Counted from the stretch's first letter, positions 1 to 5,030 are shown. The stretch: 5,602 nt of DNA from Synechococcus sp. UW140 (GCA_945878795.1 CAMDWF010000173.1:1-5602), one strand, 5' to 3'. A program made the numbers and translations. The notes: generated by a model not told the origin, from the letters alone.

Positions 1-2
1 TG

Positions 3-644
3 GCCAAAGCCACCGTGGCCGATGCCACCAGCCACCCCAACTGGAGCATGGGCCGCAAGATCACGGTGGATTCCGCCACCTTGATGAACAAGGGGCTGGA
101 GGTGATCGAGGCCCATTATCTCTTTGGTCTCGATTTCGACCACATTGAGATCATCATCCATCCCCAGTCGATCATCCACTCGCTGGTGGAGTTGGCCGAC
201 ACCTCCGTACTGGCCCAACTGGGCTGGCCGGATATGAAGTTACCGATCCTGGCCTGCCTCAGCTGGCCCGAGCGGCTTGACACCCCCTGGCGCCGCCTGG
301 ACCTGGCCGAGGTCGGCCAGCTCACCTTCCGGGCCCCGGACCGGGCCAAATACCCCTGCATGCAGCTGGCCTACGCCGCCGGCCGGGCGGGGGGCACGAT
401 GCCGGCGGTCCTGAATGCCGCCAACGAACAGGCCGTGGCCCTGTTTCTGGAAGAACGCATCCATTTTCTCGACATCCCTCGCCTGATTGAGAAGGTCTGT
501 GATCGGCACCGCGCCGACCTCAGCGCCAATCCTTCCCTGGCCGATGTGCTGGCGGTCGATGGCTGGGCCCGCCAGGCGGTGCTGGAAGCTACGGGGCAGG
601 GCCTACAGCCTGCCGCCGCCGCCCCAGCCGCCCTGCCGGCCTGA
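3..644 (+). CDS. dxr: 1-deoxy-D-xylulose 5-phosphate reductoisomerase, C-terminal half (5' end outside window)
   Basis: Dxr converts 1-deoxy-D-xylulose 5-phosphate to 2-C-methyl-D-erythritol 4-phosphate with NADPH and a divalent metal, the second step of the MEP isoprenoid pathway, in the cytoplasm. The frame is open from the window edge and gives 213 residues; family members are about 390-400, so roughly the N-terminal 180 residues (NADPH-binding domain and first metal ligands) lie outside. Visible hallmarks are HPNWSMG (the substrate-covering loop with His and Trp), LMNKGLEVIEA (substrate-binding Asn and Lys, plus the metal-ligand Glu equivalent to E. coli E231), HPQSIIHS and GWPDMKLPI, then FRAPD and AVLNAANEQAVA. 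An internal GTG at 15 is only an in-frame codon, not the start. The tail is Ala/Pro-rich and probably disordered. The gene looks intact and essential; identification by family resemblance is secure. Confidence 0.97.
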   Translation, partial: AKATVADATSHPNWSMGRKITVDSATLMNKGLEVIEAHYLFGLDFDHIEIIIHPQSIIHSLVELADTSVLAQLGWPDMKLPILACLSWPERLDTPWRRLDLAEVGQLTFRAPDRAKYPCMQLAYAAGRAGGTMPAVLNAANEQAVALFLEERIHFLDIPRLIEKVCDRHRADLSANPSLADVLAVDGWARQAVLEATGQGLQPAAAAPAALPA

Positions 645-666
645 AGCGTTCCATCGCCAAACCTCA

Positions 667-1023
667 TTGAGCCGCGTCAGTCACCACCTATTGCTTTGCG
701 CCACCCCCAGCAAGGCCCTCTGCTGCCCCGATCCAGAGCTCGGAGTCGCCAGCTGGGCCCGCCTCAAGCTGCTGGTGCGGGACTTGGGCCTGGAGGATCC
801 CGCCCGGGAGGAGGGCATCGTGCTGCGCGGCAAGGCCGACTGCCTGCGCATCTGCGCCGCCGGACCGATCCTGCTGATCTGGCCCGATGGGGTGGTCTAC
901 GGGGGCGTGAGCGCCGAGCGGATCGAACCGATCCTGCGGCAACACGTCATCGGCGGGGTGCCGATTGAAGACTGGGTGGTGGCGCGATACCAATTCGGTG
1001 GTCACAGGCAGCGATCAGGCTGA
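667..1023 (+). CDS. thioredoxin-like [2Fe-2S] ferredoxin domain protein
   Basis: This 118-residue protein fits the short, stand-alone thioredoxin-fold [2Fe-2S] ferredoxins found in cyanobacteria. The likely cluster ligands are Cys11 and Cys20 (within CATPSKALCC, which also has Cys19) and Cys59 and Cys63 (CLRIC), giving the C-x8-C and C-x3-C spacing of the family. The segment GPILLIWPDGVVYGGV is the conserved strand and loop after the second Cys pair. The TTG start at 667 was chosen because the protein-like MSRVSHHLLLC begins there and because the frame upstream lies inside dxr. No clear Shine-Dalgarno sequence is visible. It follows dxr by 22 bases and may be co-transcribed with it; a supply of electrons to MEP-pathway Fe-S enzymes is tempting but only inferred. 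Its electron partner is unknown. The last eight or so residues are variable. Confidence 0.88.
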   Translation: MSRVSHHLLLCATPSKALCCPDPELGVASWARLKLLVRDLGLEDPAREEGIVLRGKADCLRICAAGPILLIWPDGVVYGGVSAERIEPILRQHVIGGVPIEDWVVARYQFGGHRQRSG

Positions 1024-1038
1024 AGCGAAAACCACCCC

Positions 1039-1067
1039 CTAATCGCTTCACCCGATGAAGCGATTAG
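1039..1067. promoter_or_regulatory. perfect 11-bp inverted repeat just upstream of the fic start
   Basis: Arms CTAATCGCTTC (1039-1049) and GAAGCGATTAG (1057-1067) are perfectly complementary around a 7-base loop. The repeat ends 9 bases before the ATG at 1077 and starts 15 bases after the ferredoxin stop. No T tract follows, so a classical intrinsic terminator is not supported. It could be a dyad operator, an RNA hairpin masking the fic start, or a transcript-end stabilising stem. A further copy of the sequence TGAAGCGA lies at 1021-1028. Confidence 0.6.
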
Positions 1068-1076
1068 CCTGAAGCC

Positions 1077-1274
1077 ATGGCCTCGACCTGGATCTGGCAA
1101 CAGCCCGATTGGCCCCACTTCCGCTGGGATGGGCAGCGCTTGCGGCCCCTGCTGGAGCAAGCCCACCAGGCCCGTAGGCAGCTGCTGCTGCAGCTCCAGG
1201 AACTGGAAACGCCCCTGGCCCAAGAGCTGTGTCGGCCCTGTTGGGCCGCGAAAGCTTGGGCACCGCCGCCATAG
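1077..1274 (+). pseudogene. N-terminal DUF4172-like part of the fic gene, out of frame with the catalytic part
   Basis: The ATG at 1077 opens a 65-codon frame beginning MASTWIWQQPDWPHFRW, the typical opening of the DUF4172 domain that precedes many bacterial Fic domains, followed by a Leu/Gln-rich helix (RRQLLLQLQELE). Family resemblance stops at LAQEL near 1228. The remaining residues to the TAG at 1272-1274 are not Fic-like, while the expected continuation (VSALLGRESLG) is found one frame away starting at 1229. A single lost base, for example one G in an ancestral GAGCTGGTGTCG, would explain this. With that base restored the protein would be about 379 residues, normal for this family. As read, this piece would make a short, probably non-functional peptide. 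A sequencing error cannot be excluded. Confidence 0.8.
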
Positions 1275-2215
1275 AAGGCGAACAGCTTGACCCAAGCCAG
1301 GTGCGCTCCTCGATCGCACGCCGCCTGGGACTGCCCCAAGCTGCCGGCCAGCCCCAGGCCTCGGCCCAGGTGGAGGGCTTGCTGGATGTGCTGCTGGCCG
1401 CCACCAGCGAACTCCAAGAGCCGCTGAGCCTGGCCACCCTGCACCAGTGGCACCAACGCCTGTTTGCCGCCGGGCCCGATGGGCTGCGCACGATCCGCAT
1501 CGGCGAGCTGCGCGGTGACGAGCCGATGCAGGTGCTATCGGGCCCGATCGGCCGCGAGCGCATCCATTTCGAGGCTCCCCCGCGGCCGACCCTGGAGGCC
1601 CAGCTCGACGCGCTCCTCGCCTGGATTGCCGATCCACCCGCCGAACTCGATGGCTTGCTGCGCGCCGGTATCGCCCACATCTGGTTTCTGACCCTGCACC
1701 CCTACGACGACGGCAATGGCCGCCTGGCCCGAGCGATCAGCGACCGCCTCCTGGCCCAGGCCACAAGCCCCTCCAGCGGCGAGGTGCTGATCAGTCGCGC
1801 CCTTGGCCTATCGGCCCAGACCCTGCGCGAGCGCGAGGGTTACTACACGGTGCTGGAGCGCTGCCAGCGGGGCGATCTCGACGGGACGGACTGGCTGATC
1901 TGGTTTCTGGAGCAGCTGATCGCCGCCGCCCAGCTCAACCAGGCCGTGATCGAAGCGGTGCACCGGAAGGCCGCCTTCTGGTGGCGGCACCACCACAGCG
2001 GCTTCAACGCCCGCCAGCAGAAACTGCTCAATCGCCTGCTGGATGCGGAACCGGAAGGCTTCAGCGGCGGCCTCAGCCTGCGCAAGGCGATAGGCATCAC
2101 CCGCGCCAGCCGCGCCACCGCCTGGCGCGACCTGGCCGACCTGGTGGCCAAGCAGGCCCTCGAACCGATCGGCGCCGGTCGCAGCAGCGCCTACCGGATC
2201 CGCTGGCCGGGTTGA
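1229..2215 (+). CDS. Fic domain protein (putative AMPylase), catalytic and C-terminal winged-helix part of a frameshifted gene
   Basis: Fic enzymes usually transfer AMP from ATP to a hydroxyl side chain of a target protein. From the GTG at 1229 the frame gives 328 residues. Residues 12-17 (TAAIEG) match the inhibitory helix motif [S/T]xxxE[G/N] that blocks ATP binding in self-inhibited Fic proteins. Residues 157-165 are HPYDDGNGR, matching the catalytic HPFx[D/E]GNGR loop with its His, acidic, Gly, Asn and Arg residues intact. The last 70 or so residues (QQKLLNRLLDAEPEG through the Arg/Ser-rich SRATAWRDLADL segment) look like a winged helix. The upstream DUF4172 part is in a different frame, so the gene is either frameshifted or translated from this GTG as a shorter protein that keeps both inhibitor and active site. 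There is no strong Shine-Dalgarno sequence at the GTG. Targets are unknown. A stand-alone partner antitoxin is not seen, and none is needed when the inhibitory helix is in the same chain. Confidence 0.88.
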   Translation: MSALLGRESLGTAAIEGEQLDPSQVRSSIARRLGLPQAAGQPQASAQVEGLLDVLLAATSELQEPLSLATLHQWHQRLFAAGPDGLRTIRIGELRGDEPMQVLSGPIGRERIHFEAPPRPTLEAQLDALLAWIADPPAELDGLLRAGIAHIWFLTLHPYDDGNGRLARAISDRLLAQATSPSSGEVLISRALGLSAQTLREREGYYTVLERCQRGDLDGTDWLIWFLEQLIAAAQLNQAVIEAVHRKAAFWWRHHHSGFNARQQKLLNRLLDAEPEGFSGGLSLRKAIGITRASRATAWRDLADLVAKQALEPIGAGRSSAYRIRWPG

Positions 2216-2285
2216 GGCTCGTTTCGGCCTTGCTGCACGGCTCCACCTGAAAGGGCGCGATGCCCCGTCAACTATCCCCATAAAA

Positions 2286-2303
2286 CGTACGGTATCCTGT
2301 ACA
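2286..2303. promoter_or_regulatory. putative YefM/YefM-YoeB operator: two GTAC-core palindromes
   Basis: CGTACG (2286-2291) and TGTACA (2298-2303) are two hexameric palindromes with centres 12 bp apart, ending 17 bases before the yefM start. From memory, the E. coli yefM-yoeB operator has adjacent palindromes with TGTACA cores at about this spacing; here the second site is exact and the first keeps only the GTAC core. A possible -10 element, TATCCT (2293-2298), lies between and into them, so binding would block transcription. No convincing -35 box is seen. This site is inferred, not demonstrated. Confidence 0.5.
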
Positions 2304-2320
2304 GATCCAGTTGGTTTGTC

Positions 2321-2572
2321 ATGGATGCCATTTCCTACACCGCCGCCCGGGCCAACTTGGCGCAGACGATGAAGCGTGTCTGCGCCGACCATGAACCCCT
2401 GATCATCACCCGCAACGGTGAACCCTCTGTGGTGATGCTGTCGTTGGACGACTTCAAGGCCCTGGAGGAAACCGCCTACCTGCTGCGCTCACCAGGCAAT
2501 GCACGCCGCTTGATGGACGCCATCGACAGCCTGGAGGCAGGCCATGGCGAAGAGCATGTTCTGGCGGAATGA
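2321..2572 (+). CDS. yefM: YefM-type antitoxin (Phd/YefM family)
   Basis: This 83-residue protein has the same length as E. coli YefM and aligns along its whole length as I recall it. The N-terminal part (ISYTAARANLAQTMKRVC, then ITRNGEPSVVMLSLDDF) is the Phd/YefM DNA-binding and dimerisation fold. The middle carries the signature LEETAYLLRSP and NARRLMDAIDSLEAG, and the acidic C-terminal tail is the part that wraps and neutralises the toxin. It forms an operon with yoeB through a 4-base ATGA overlap at 2569-2572, so the two are probably translationally coupled. The complex should repress its own promoter through the GTAC-core sites just upstream. No clear ribosome binding site precedes the ATG. 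The gene appears intact. Confidence 0.96.
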   Translation: MDAISYTAARANLAQTMKRVCADHEPLIITRNGEPSVVMLSLDDFKALEETAYLLRSPGNARRLMDAIDSLEAGHGEEHVLAE

Positions 2573-2823
2573 AGTTGGTTTTTGCGGAACAAGCGTGGGA
2601 GGACTACCTCCACTGGCAAGCCACCGACCGCAAGTTGCTCCAACGCATTCATGCCTTGATCAAGGAAGCCAGCCGGACCCCATTTGAAGGGACCGGCAAA
2701 CCTGAGCCCCTCCGCCACGCCCTAACCGGCTACTGGTCGCGGCGCATCAACGAAGAACATCGGATGGTCTACAAGCTGGATGGCGACAGCCTGCTGATTG
2801 CCCAGTTGCGCTATCACTACTGA
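2569..2823 (+). CDS. yoeB: YoeB-type ribosome-dependent mRNA endoribonuclease toxin (RelE superfamily)
   Basis: YoeB cleaves mRNA in the ribosomal A site and stops translation when its antitoxin is degraded. The protein has 84 residues, the same length as E. coli YoeB. The residues I know to be important there are all in place: Glu46 (in GKPEPL), Arg65 (in NEEHRMVY) and the C-terminal His83-Tyr84 (RYHY). RTPFEGTGKPEPLRH and GYWSRRI are further family signatures; position 49 is Arg where E. coli has Lys. The ATG overlaps the yefM stop by 4 bases. Nothing suggests decay, so this is the only toxin-antitoxin pair in the window that seems fully functional, surrounded by broken ones. Confidence 0.96.
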   Translation: MKLVFAEQAWEDYLHWQATDRKLLQRIHALIKEASRTPFEGTGKPEPLRHALTGYWSRRINEEHRMVYKLDGDSLLIAQLRYHY

Positions 2824-2830
2824 GGCGTAG

Positions 2831-2941
2831 TGTGCCCTGCGGCGGCGGCTCACCCTGGCCCTGGAAGACGCCGAAGACAGCGCCGAGGCCGAAGCAATTC
2901 TGCGGGCAAGCGAACCGCGGCTGAGCTGGGAAGATCTCAGG
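2831..2941 (+). pseudogene. C-terminal remnant of a RelB/CopG- or Phd-type antitoxin
   Basis: Directly after the yoeB stop, a frame with no start codon reads ALRRRLTLALEDAEDSAEA, then ASEPRLSWEDLRAG. The pattern of a long helix containing LEDAEDxAEAEA, then a short acidic stretch and a (S/P)WEDL ending, is typical of the C-terminal toxin-binding half of small antitoxins of the RelB/CopG or Phd class. The DNA-binding N-terminal half is absent, and an in-frame TAG lies at 2828-2830. The resemblance ends around 2940, where a different antitoxin continues in another frame. I cannot tell the two antitoxin families apart from this fragment. Confidence 0.5.
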
Positions 2942-3116
2942 GCTGGAGAAGCTCGCCGCCCAGGCCGGTCTGCCCTTGAGCACCTTTGCCCTGCAGGAGC
3001 TCACCGAATCCGCCCGACGCGCCGACAACGCCGAGTTGCTCAACGCCCTGCTCTCGCTGCCGATGGACCGCGCCACCATCTTGGAAGCCCTGGCCGAAAG
3101 CCGCACCGAGCGCTGA
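2940..3116 (+). pseudogene. VapB-type antitoxin lacking its N-terminus
   Basis: The frame from 2940 reads GLEKLAAQAGLPLSTFALQE, followed by LTESARRADNAELLNALLSL and a tail with DRATILEALAESRTER before the TGA at 3114-3116. This matches the C-terminal two thirds of the short ribbon-helix-helix antitoxins that pair with PIN-domain VapC toxins. The N-terminal beta strand that binds DNA, with its start codon, is missing; the frame has a TGA at 2922-2924 and no good start. The vapC remnant begins one base after the stop, the tight arrangement usual for vapBC. Repression and toxin neutralisation are probably both lost. The upstream boundary coincides with the end of the other antitoxin remnant. Confidence 0.65.
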
Positions 3117-3332
3117 GTGGTGGTGATCGCTGCCTCGGTGCTGGTCGATGCCCTGCCGGTGGCAGGCCCTGCCCGGGTAAGGCTGGCAAGCGACAACCTG
3201 CAGGCTCCGGAGCTGATCGATGCGCCCCTGCTCACCGCCGATGCCCGCCTCGCCAGGGCGCCGGGGCTGCCTGGATACCCCCAGCTGCGGCCAACAACGG
3301 CGGATCAAAGCGCGAGGTCAAAGTTGGCATGA
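3117..3332 (+). pseudogene. VapC PIN-domain toxin with internal deletion and lost active-site Asp
   Basis: VapC toxins are about 130-residue PIN-domain RNases using three or four acidic residues. This frame gives 71 residues. The start (VVVIAASVLVDAL, then ARVRLASDNLQAPELID) is the PIN N-terminus, and after ELIDA it jumps to PLLTADARLARAPG, which belongs near the C-terminus. About 60-70 central residues, including the middle catalytic acids, are missing, and the frame stays open across the join. The first catalytic Asp, expected in V(I/V)DAS, is Ala (VIAAS). Only the C-terminal Asp of TADARLA remains. The protein cannot be an active nuclease. The last 18 or so residues no longer look like VapC. 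It starts with GTG, directly adjoining the vapB stop. Confidence 0.75.
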
Positions 3333-3507
3333 CTCACCGGCTTGCCACAATGCGGCGATGCGAAACGCCCATAACCCCGGCCCCACCACCGATGCTGCTG
3401 AGCCAACGCAGCAAGTCCATGGCAACCACTCTGGCGCTTGAACAAAGAGATAAGACGGTAAAATGATTAAACTGCTAAACCCGGCTCGGTACGTTCTGGT
3501 CAGCCCC
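3333..3507. other. spacer between the vapC remnant and the MazE/AbrB remnant
   Basis: No recognisable gene lies here. It contains a 38-codon frame (ATG 3350 to TGA 3464-3466) whose product resembles nothing I know, and whose stop overlaps the ATG at 3463 that leads in frame into the AbrB-like remnant. A weak promoter candidate is TTGAAC (3438-3443) and TAAAAT (3459-3464), with a short 15-base spacer; it could once have driven the antitoxin gene that follows. Confidence 0.35.
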
Positions 3508-3645
3508 ATGAACCCAGAACTCGCCACCATCACCGCCAAGGGACAGGTGACGATCCCCAAGGCAATGCAATTTGGCAATCAGACAACAGGCAACAGCCTA
3601 GTCCCAATACCTTTGAATTTGATCAATTTACTAATCACGGCTTAG
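3508..3645 (+). pseudogene. truncated AbrB/MazE-like (SpoVT-AbrB fold) antitoxin N-terminus
   Basis: The ATG at 3508 opens MNPELATITAKGQVTIPKA, an unmistakable swapped-hairpin AbrB/MazE N-terminus (the T-K-G-Q-V-T-I-P-K-A core). Family members then continue with an R-x-x-L-G-L segment and a second hairpin. Here, after about residue 19 (base 3564), the sequence turns into AT-rich DNA and the frame runs on without resemblance to TAG at 3643-3645. Half of the DNA-binding fold and the toxin-binding tail are therefore gone. An in-frame ATG at 3463 would add 15 residues, but family members normally start close to the ITAKGQ motif, so 3508 is preferred. No partner toxin is present. Confidence 0.7.
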
Positions 3646-3867
3646 GTGATTACCATTTCCCTTTAAACAGGCATTTTAAGATCAAAACGCTGACAAATCA
3701 AAATGGCAATGTGATCTGTTGCTATAAGCCCTATCTAGAACAGGCGTTGTGGGCTGGGAGCGAGGCATGGGAAACCAGATTCCATTTTACAGAAAAGCTT
3801 AATTTTATTTTGCCTCGCAACTGTCAAAAGTGGCTTAAGTTATTTAAGAAATTTCCTCTGCCCCGTT
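3564..3867 (+). other. AT-rich, coding-like segment of unknown origin
   Basis: Base composition drops sharply to AT-rich between the AbrB remnant and the CHRD gene. One forward frame (codons at 3564, 3567 and so on) is open across the whole segment and gives a protein-like sequence: NTFEFDQFTNHGLGDYHFPL, then VICCYKPYLEQALWAG, ETRFHFTEKLNFILP and KWLKLFKKFPLPRFVPPYNP. It is rich in Phe, Lys, Asn and aromatic residues, unlike its neighbours. It has no proper start (a GTG at 3711 is available) and continues into out-of-frame CHRD sequence to a stop at 4029-4031. I do not recognise the family. It looks like an internal piece of a gene from an AT-richer source, inserted or left behind by recombination. 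Confidence 0.5.
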
Positions 3868-4474
3868 TTGTTCCACCCTATAACCCGCAGTGTACTTGGT
3901 TATGCAGCAGCCCTTGGCACCTCGGCCTTTCTTGCGGCACCGGCCCAGGCATTATTTGTGTACAACACAACTCTAGCCCCGGAGGTTGTGGGTGCAACGG
4001 GCAGCGGCACCGCCACGCTCACAATCGATGAAATCGCCAACTTGATGACCATCCAGGTTGACTTTCAGGGCCTCAGCGGCAACACCACCGTGTCCCACAT
4101 TCATGGTCCTACCGCCGTTCCGTTCACCGGCACCGCGGGGGGTAATGACAACCATCCCCAGGTTCGCCAACTTCCCTACGGGCGTCACGTCCGGCACCTA
4201 CAGCAATATCCTTGATCTGCTAGTCTCCACCACTTACAATAACACCTTCATCACAGCCAATGGCGGCACAGTTCAGGGCGCCCGCAACGCCTTCCTGGCG
4301 GCCCTAGCCGGCAACAAGGCCTACCTCAACATCCACTCCAACGCCTTCCCTGGCGGGGAGATCCGCGGCTTTTTCGTGCAACAAGTGCCCGGCCCCTTGC
4401 CGATTTTTGGTGTCGGCGCTGCCTTGGCCTGGAGCCGCCGCCTGCGCCGCCGCCTGGCCGCCAGTGCAACCTGA
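3868..4474 (+). pseudogene. secreted CHRD-domain protein with C-terminal anchor, frameshifted in a G run
   Basis: CHRD domains are beta-rich extracellular modules named after chordin; the function of bacterial versions is unknown. The first frame starts at TTG 3868: a signal peptide (hydrophobic SVLGYAAALGTSAFLAA, likely cleavage after AQA, residue 28), then GTATLTID, QVDFQGLSGNTTVSHIHGP and FTGTAG. At 4137-4142 there are six G bases, and the frame is lost just after GTAG. One frame over, the domain continues (VMTTIPRFANFPTGVTSGTY, FITANGGTV, AYLNIHSNAFPGGEIRGFF) to a TGA at 4472-4474. With five Gs the product would be about 201 residues. The end, VPGPLPIFGVGAALAWSRRL plus an Arg-rich tail, is a cyanobacterial PEP-CTERM-like sorting and anchor signal. 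The 5' flank is the AT-rich segment, so the native promoter is probably lost. No Shine-Dalgarno sequence is visible. Confidence 0.85.
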
Positions 4475-4520
4475 GGCGCCCTGGCCCAGGAGTCCATTGC
4501 GGCACTGTTAATCAATCCTC

Positions 4521-4646
4521 CCCTTGGCCTATCGGCCCAAATACGGCACCAACGGGAGGATATTTATGGGGTCTGCTGGCTGGCTTGGTTTCTGGAGTAG
4601 CTGATCGCTGCCGCCCCGCCTCAACCAGGCCGTAATTGAAGCGGCC
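4521..4646 (+). pseudogene. decayed fragment of a second fic gene
   Basis: This stretch resembles the C-terminal half of the fic gene upstream, in the same orientation. The 19 bases at 4521-4539 are identical to 1800-1818, encoding part of the LGLSAQ region. After about 50 bases that align poorly and seem shortened, the segment encoding WLAWFLE-stop-LIAA matches WLIWFLEQLIAA of the upper gene, with CAG changed to TAG. One extra base then shifts the frame before LNQAVIEA resumes. Differences are scattered, suggesting an old paralogue or an independently acquired relative rather than a recent duplication. It cannot encode a protein. Confidence 0.7.
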
Positions 4647-4828
4647 GATTGGCCAAGGCACCGCGAAAAATACAGCGCCATTTCCGCAGTCATCCAGCCA
4701 CGGCCCTGCAAGATTCGCTTCAATGTGGTAGGCGTCACCTGCAGCTCGGAGGTTCCATCTCGAGCGCTCAGCTGCAGCACGCACAAATAGATCTGGCGGA
4801 TGAATTCATCCGAATCGGGTATGTCATG
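4640..4828 (-). pseudogene. HigA-like (XRE-family helix-turn-helix) antitoxin remnant
   Basis: On the minus strand the sequence reads SDEFIRQIYL, then LSARDGTSELQVTPTTLKRI, LQGR, then TAEMALYFSRCLGQSA. This follows the order of HigA/VapI-type antitoxins: a HPGEFI(R)xIYLE-like opening, a helix-turn-helix (LSARELAxxLGVTPxTLxRI), and the LxGRxxxTAEMALRLSxxLGxSAESW block. Several conserved positions have drifted (the HPG is gone, LEPLG is replaced by CVLQ, GWM replaces a small-residue turn), and the ending after LGQSA is missing because the fic fragment follows. The reading frame is open well beyond on both sides but shows no resemblance there. No HigB toxin was found beside it. I judge it a non-functional relic. 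Confidence 0.55.
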
Positions 4829-4832
4829 CCTT

Positions 4833-5030
4833 GGGCTGGACCTGTCCATCCGTGCTAACTGTCTGCTGGAACGATTGGCCATGCTGGTAAGCGGTGGCAG
4901 CAACGCAGCTGCGAGCTTGCTCGTGGTGGCCGGTTGACTCGGCGAGGCCCAGCTCGTACTCTGCCTGGGGATCCTCTGGACCATGGCCGTCGCGACGCTC
5001 GCCTTCCTCCCATGGCTCAAGTTGCGTTAG
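4833..5030 (+). pseudogene. possible C-terminal remnant of a membrane transporter (MFS-like), interrupted by a stop
   Basis: The forward frame reads SIRANCLLERLAMLVSGGSN, AAASLLVVAG, a TGA, then LGEAQLVLCLGILWTMAVAT and LAFLPWLKLR before a TAG. The order (an R-x-N amphipathic stretch, a small-residue hydrophobic helix, G-x-LGEA, another hydrophobic helix ending in a basic tail) resembles the last two membrane segments of major facilitator exporters. The resemblance is weak, there is no start, and an internal stop breaks it. It may be chance hydrophobicity. The same DNA is open on the minus strand with nothing recognisable. Confidence 0.25.

Noticed and set aside
116..667. Minus-strand open frames opposite dxr
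   Set aside because: They mirror GC-rich dxr codons, have low-complexity Arg/Ala content and no recognisable domain; the plus strand is clearly coding.
1039..1067. Intrinsic terminator after the ferredoxin gene
   Set aside because: The stem is good but no T run follows, so I list it as an inverted repeat of uncertain role.
1205..1274. Programmed ribosomal frameshift joining the two Fic parts
   Set aside because: No X-XXY-YYZ slippery heptamer is present at the switch, and the switch coincides with the point where one missing base explains everything.
1002..1680. Long minus-strand open frames of about 210 codons opposite fic
   Set aside because: Arg/Gly/Ser-rich shadows of the Fic gene with no motifs; the catalytic motif is on the plus strand.
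2253..2266. GGGC/GCCC hairpin as terminator or operator between fic and yefM
   Set aside because: Only a 4-bp stem and no T tract; too weak to report as a feature.
2747..3308. Minus-strand open frames across yoeB and the vapBC remnants
   Set aside because: No domain pattern; the plus strand gives recognisable antitoxin and PIN sequences across the same bases.
4529..5020. A full 163-residue minus-strand gene
   Set aside because: Only the part around 4640-4828 looks like HigA; the rest is the reverse of the fic fragment at one end and unrecognised sequence at the other.
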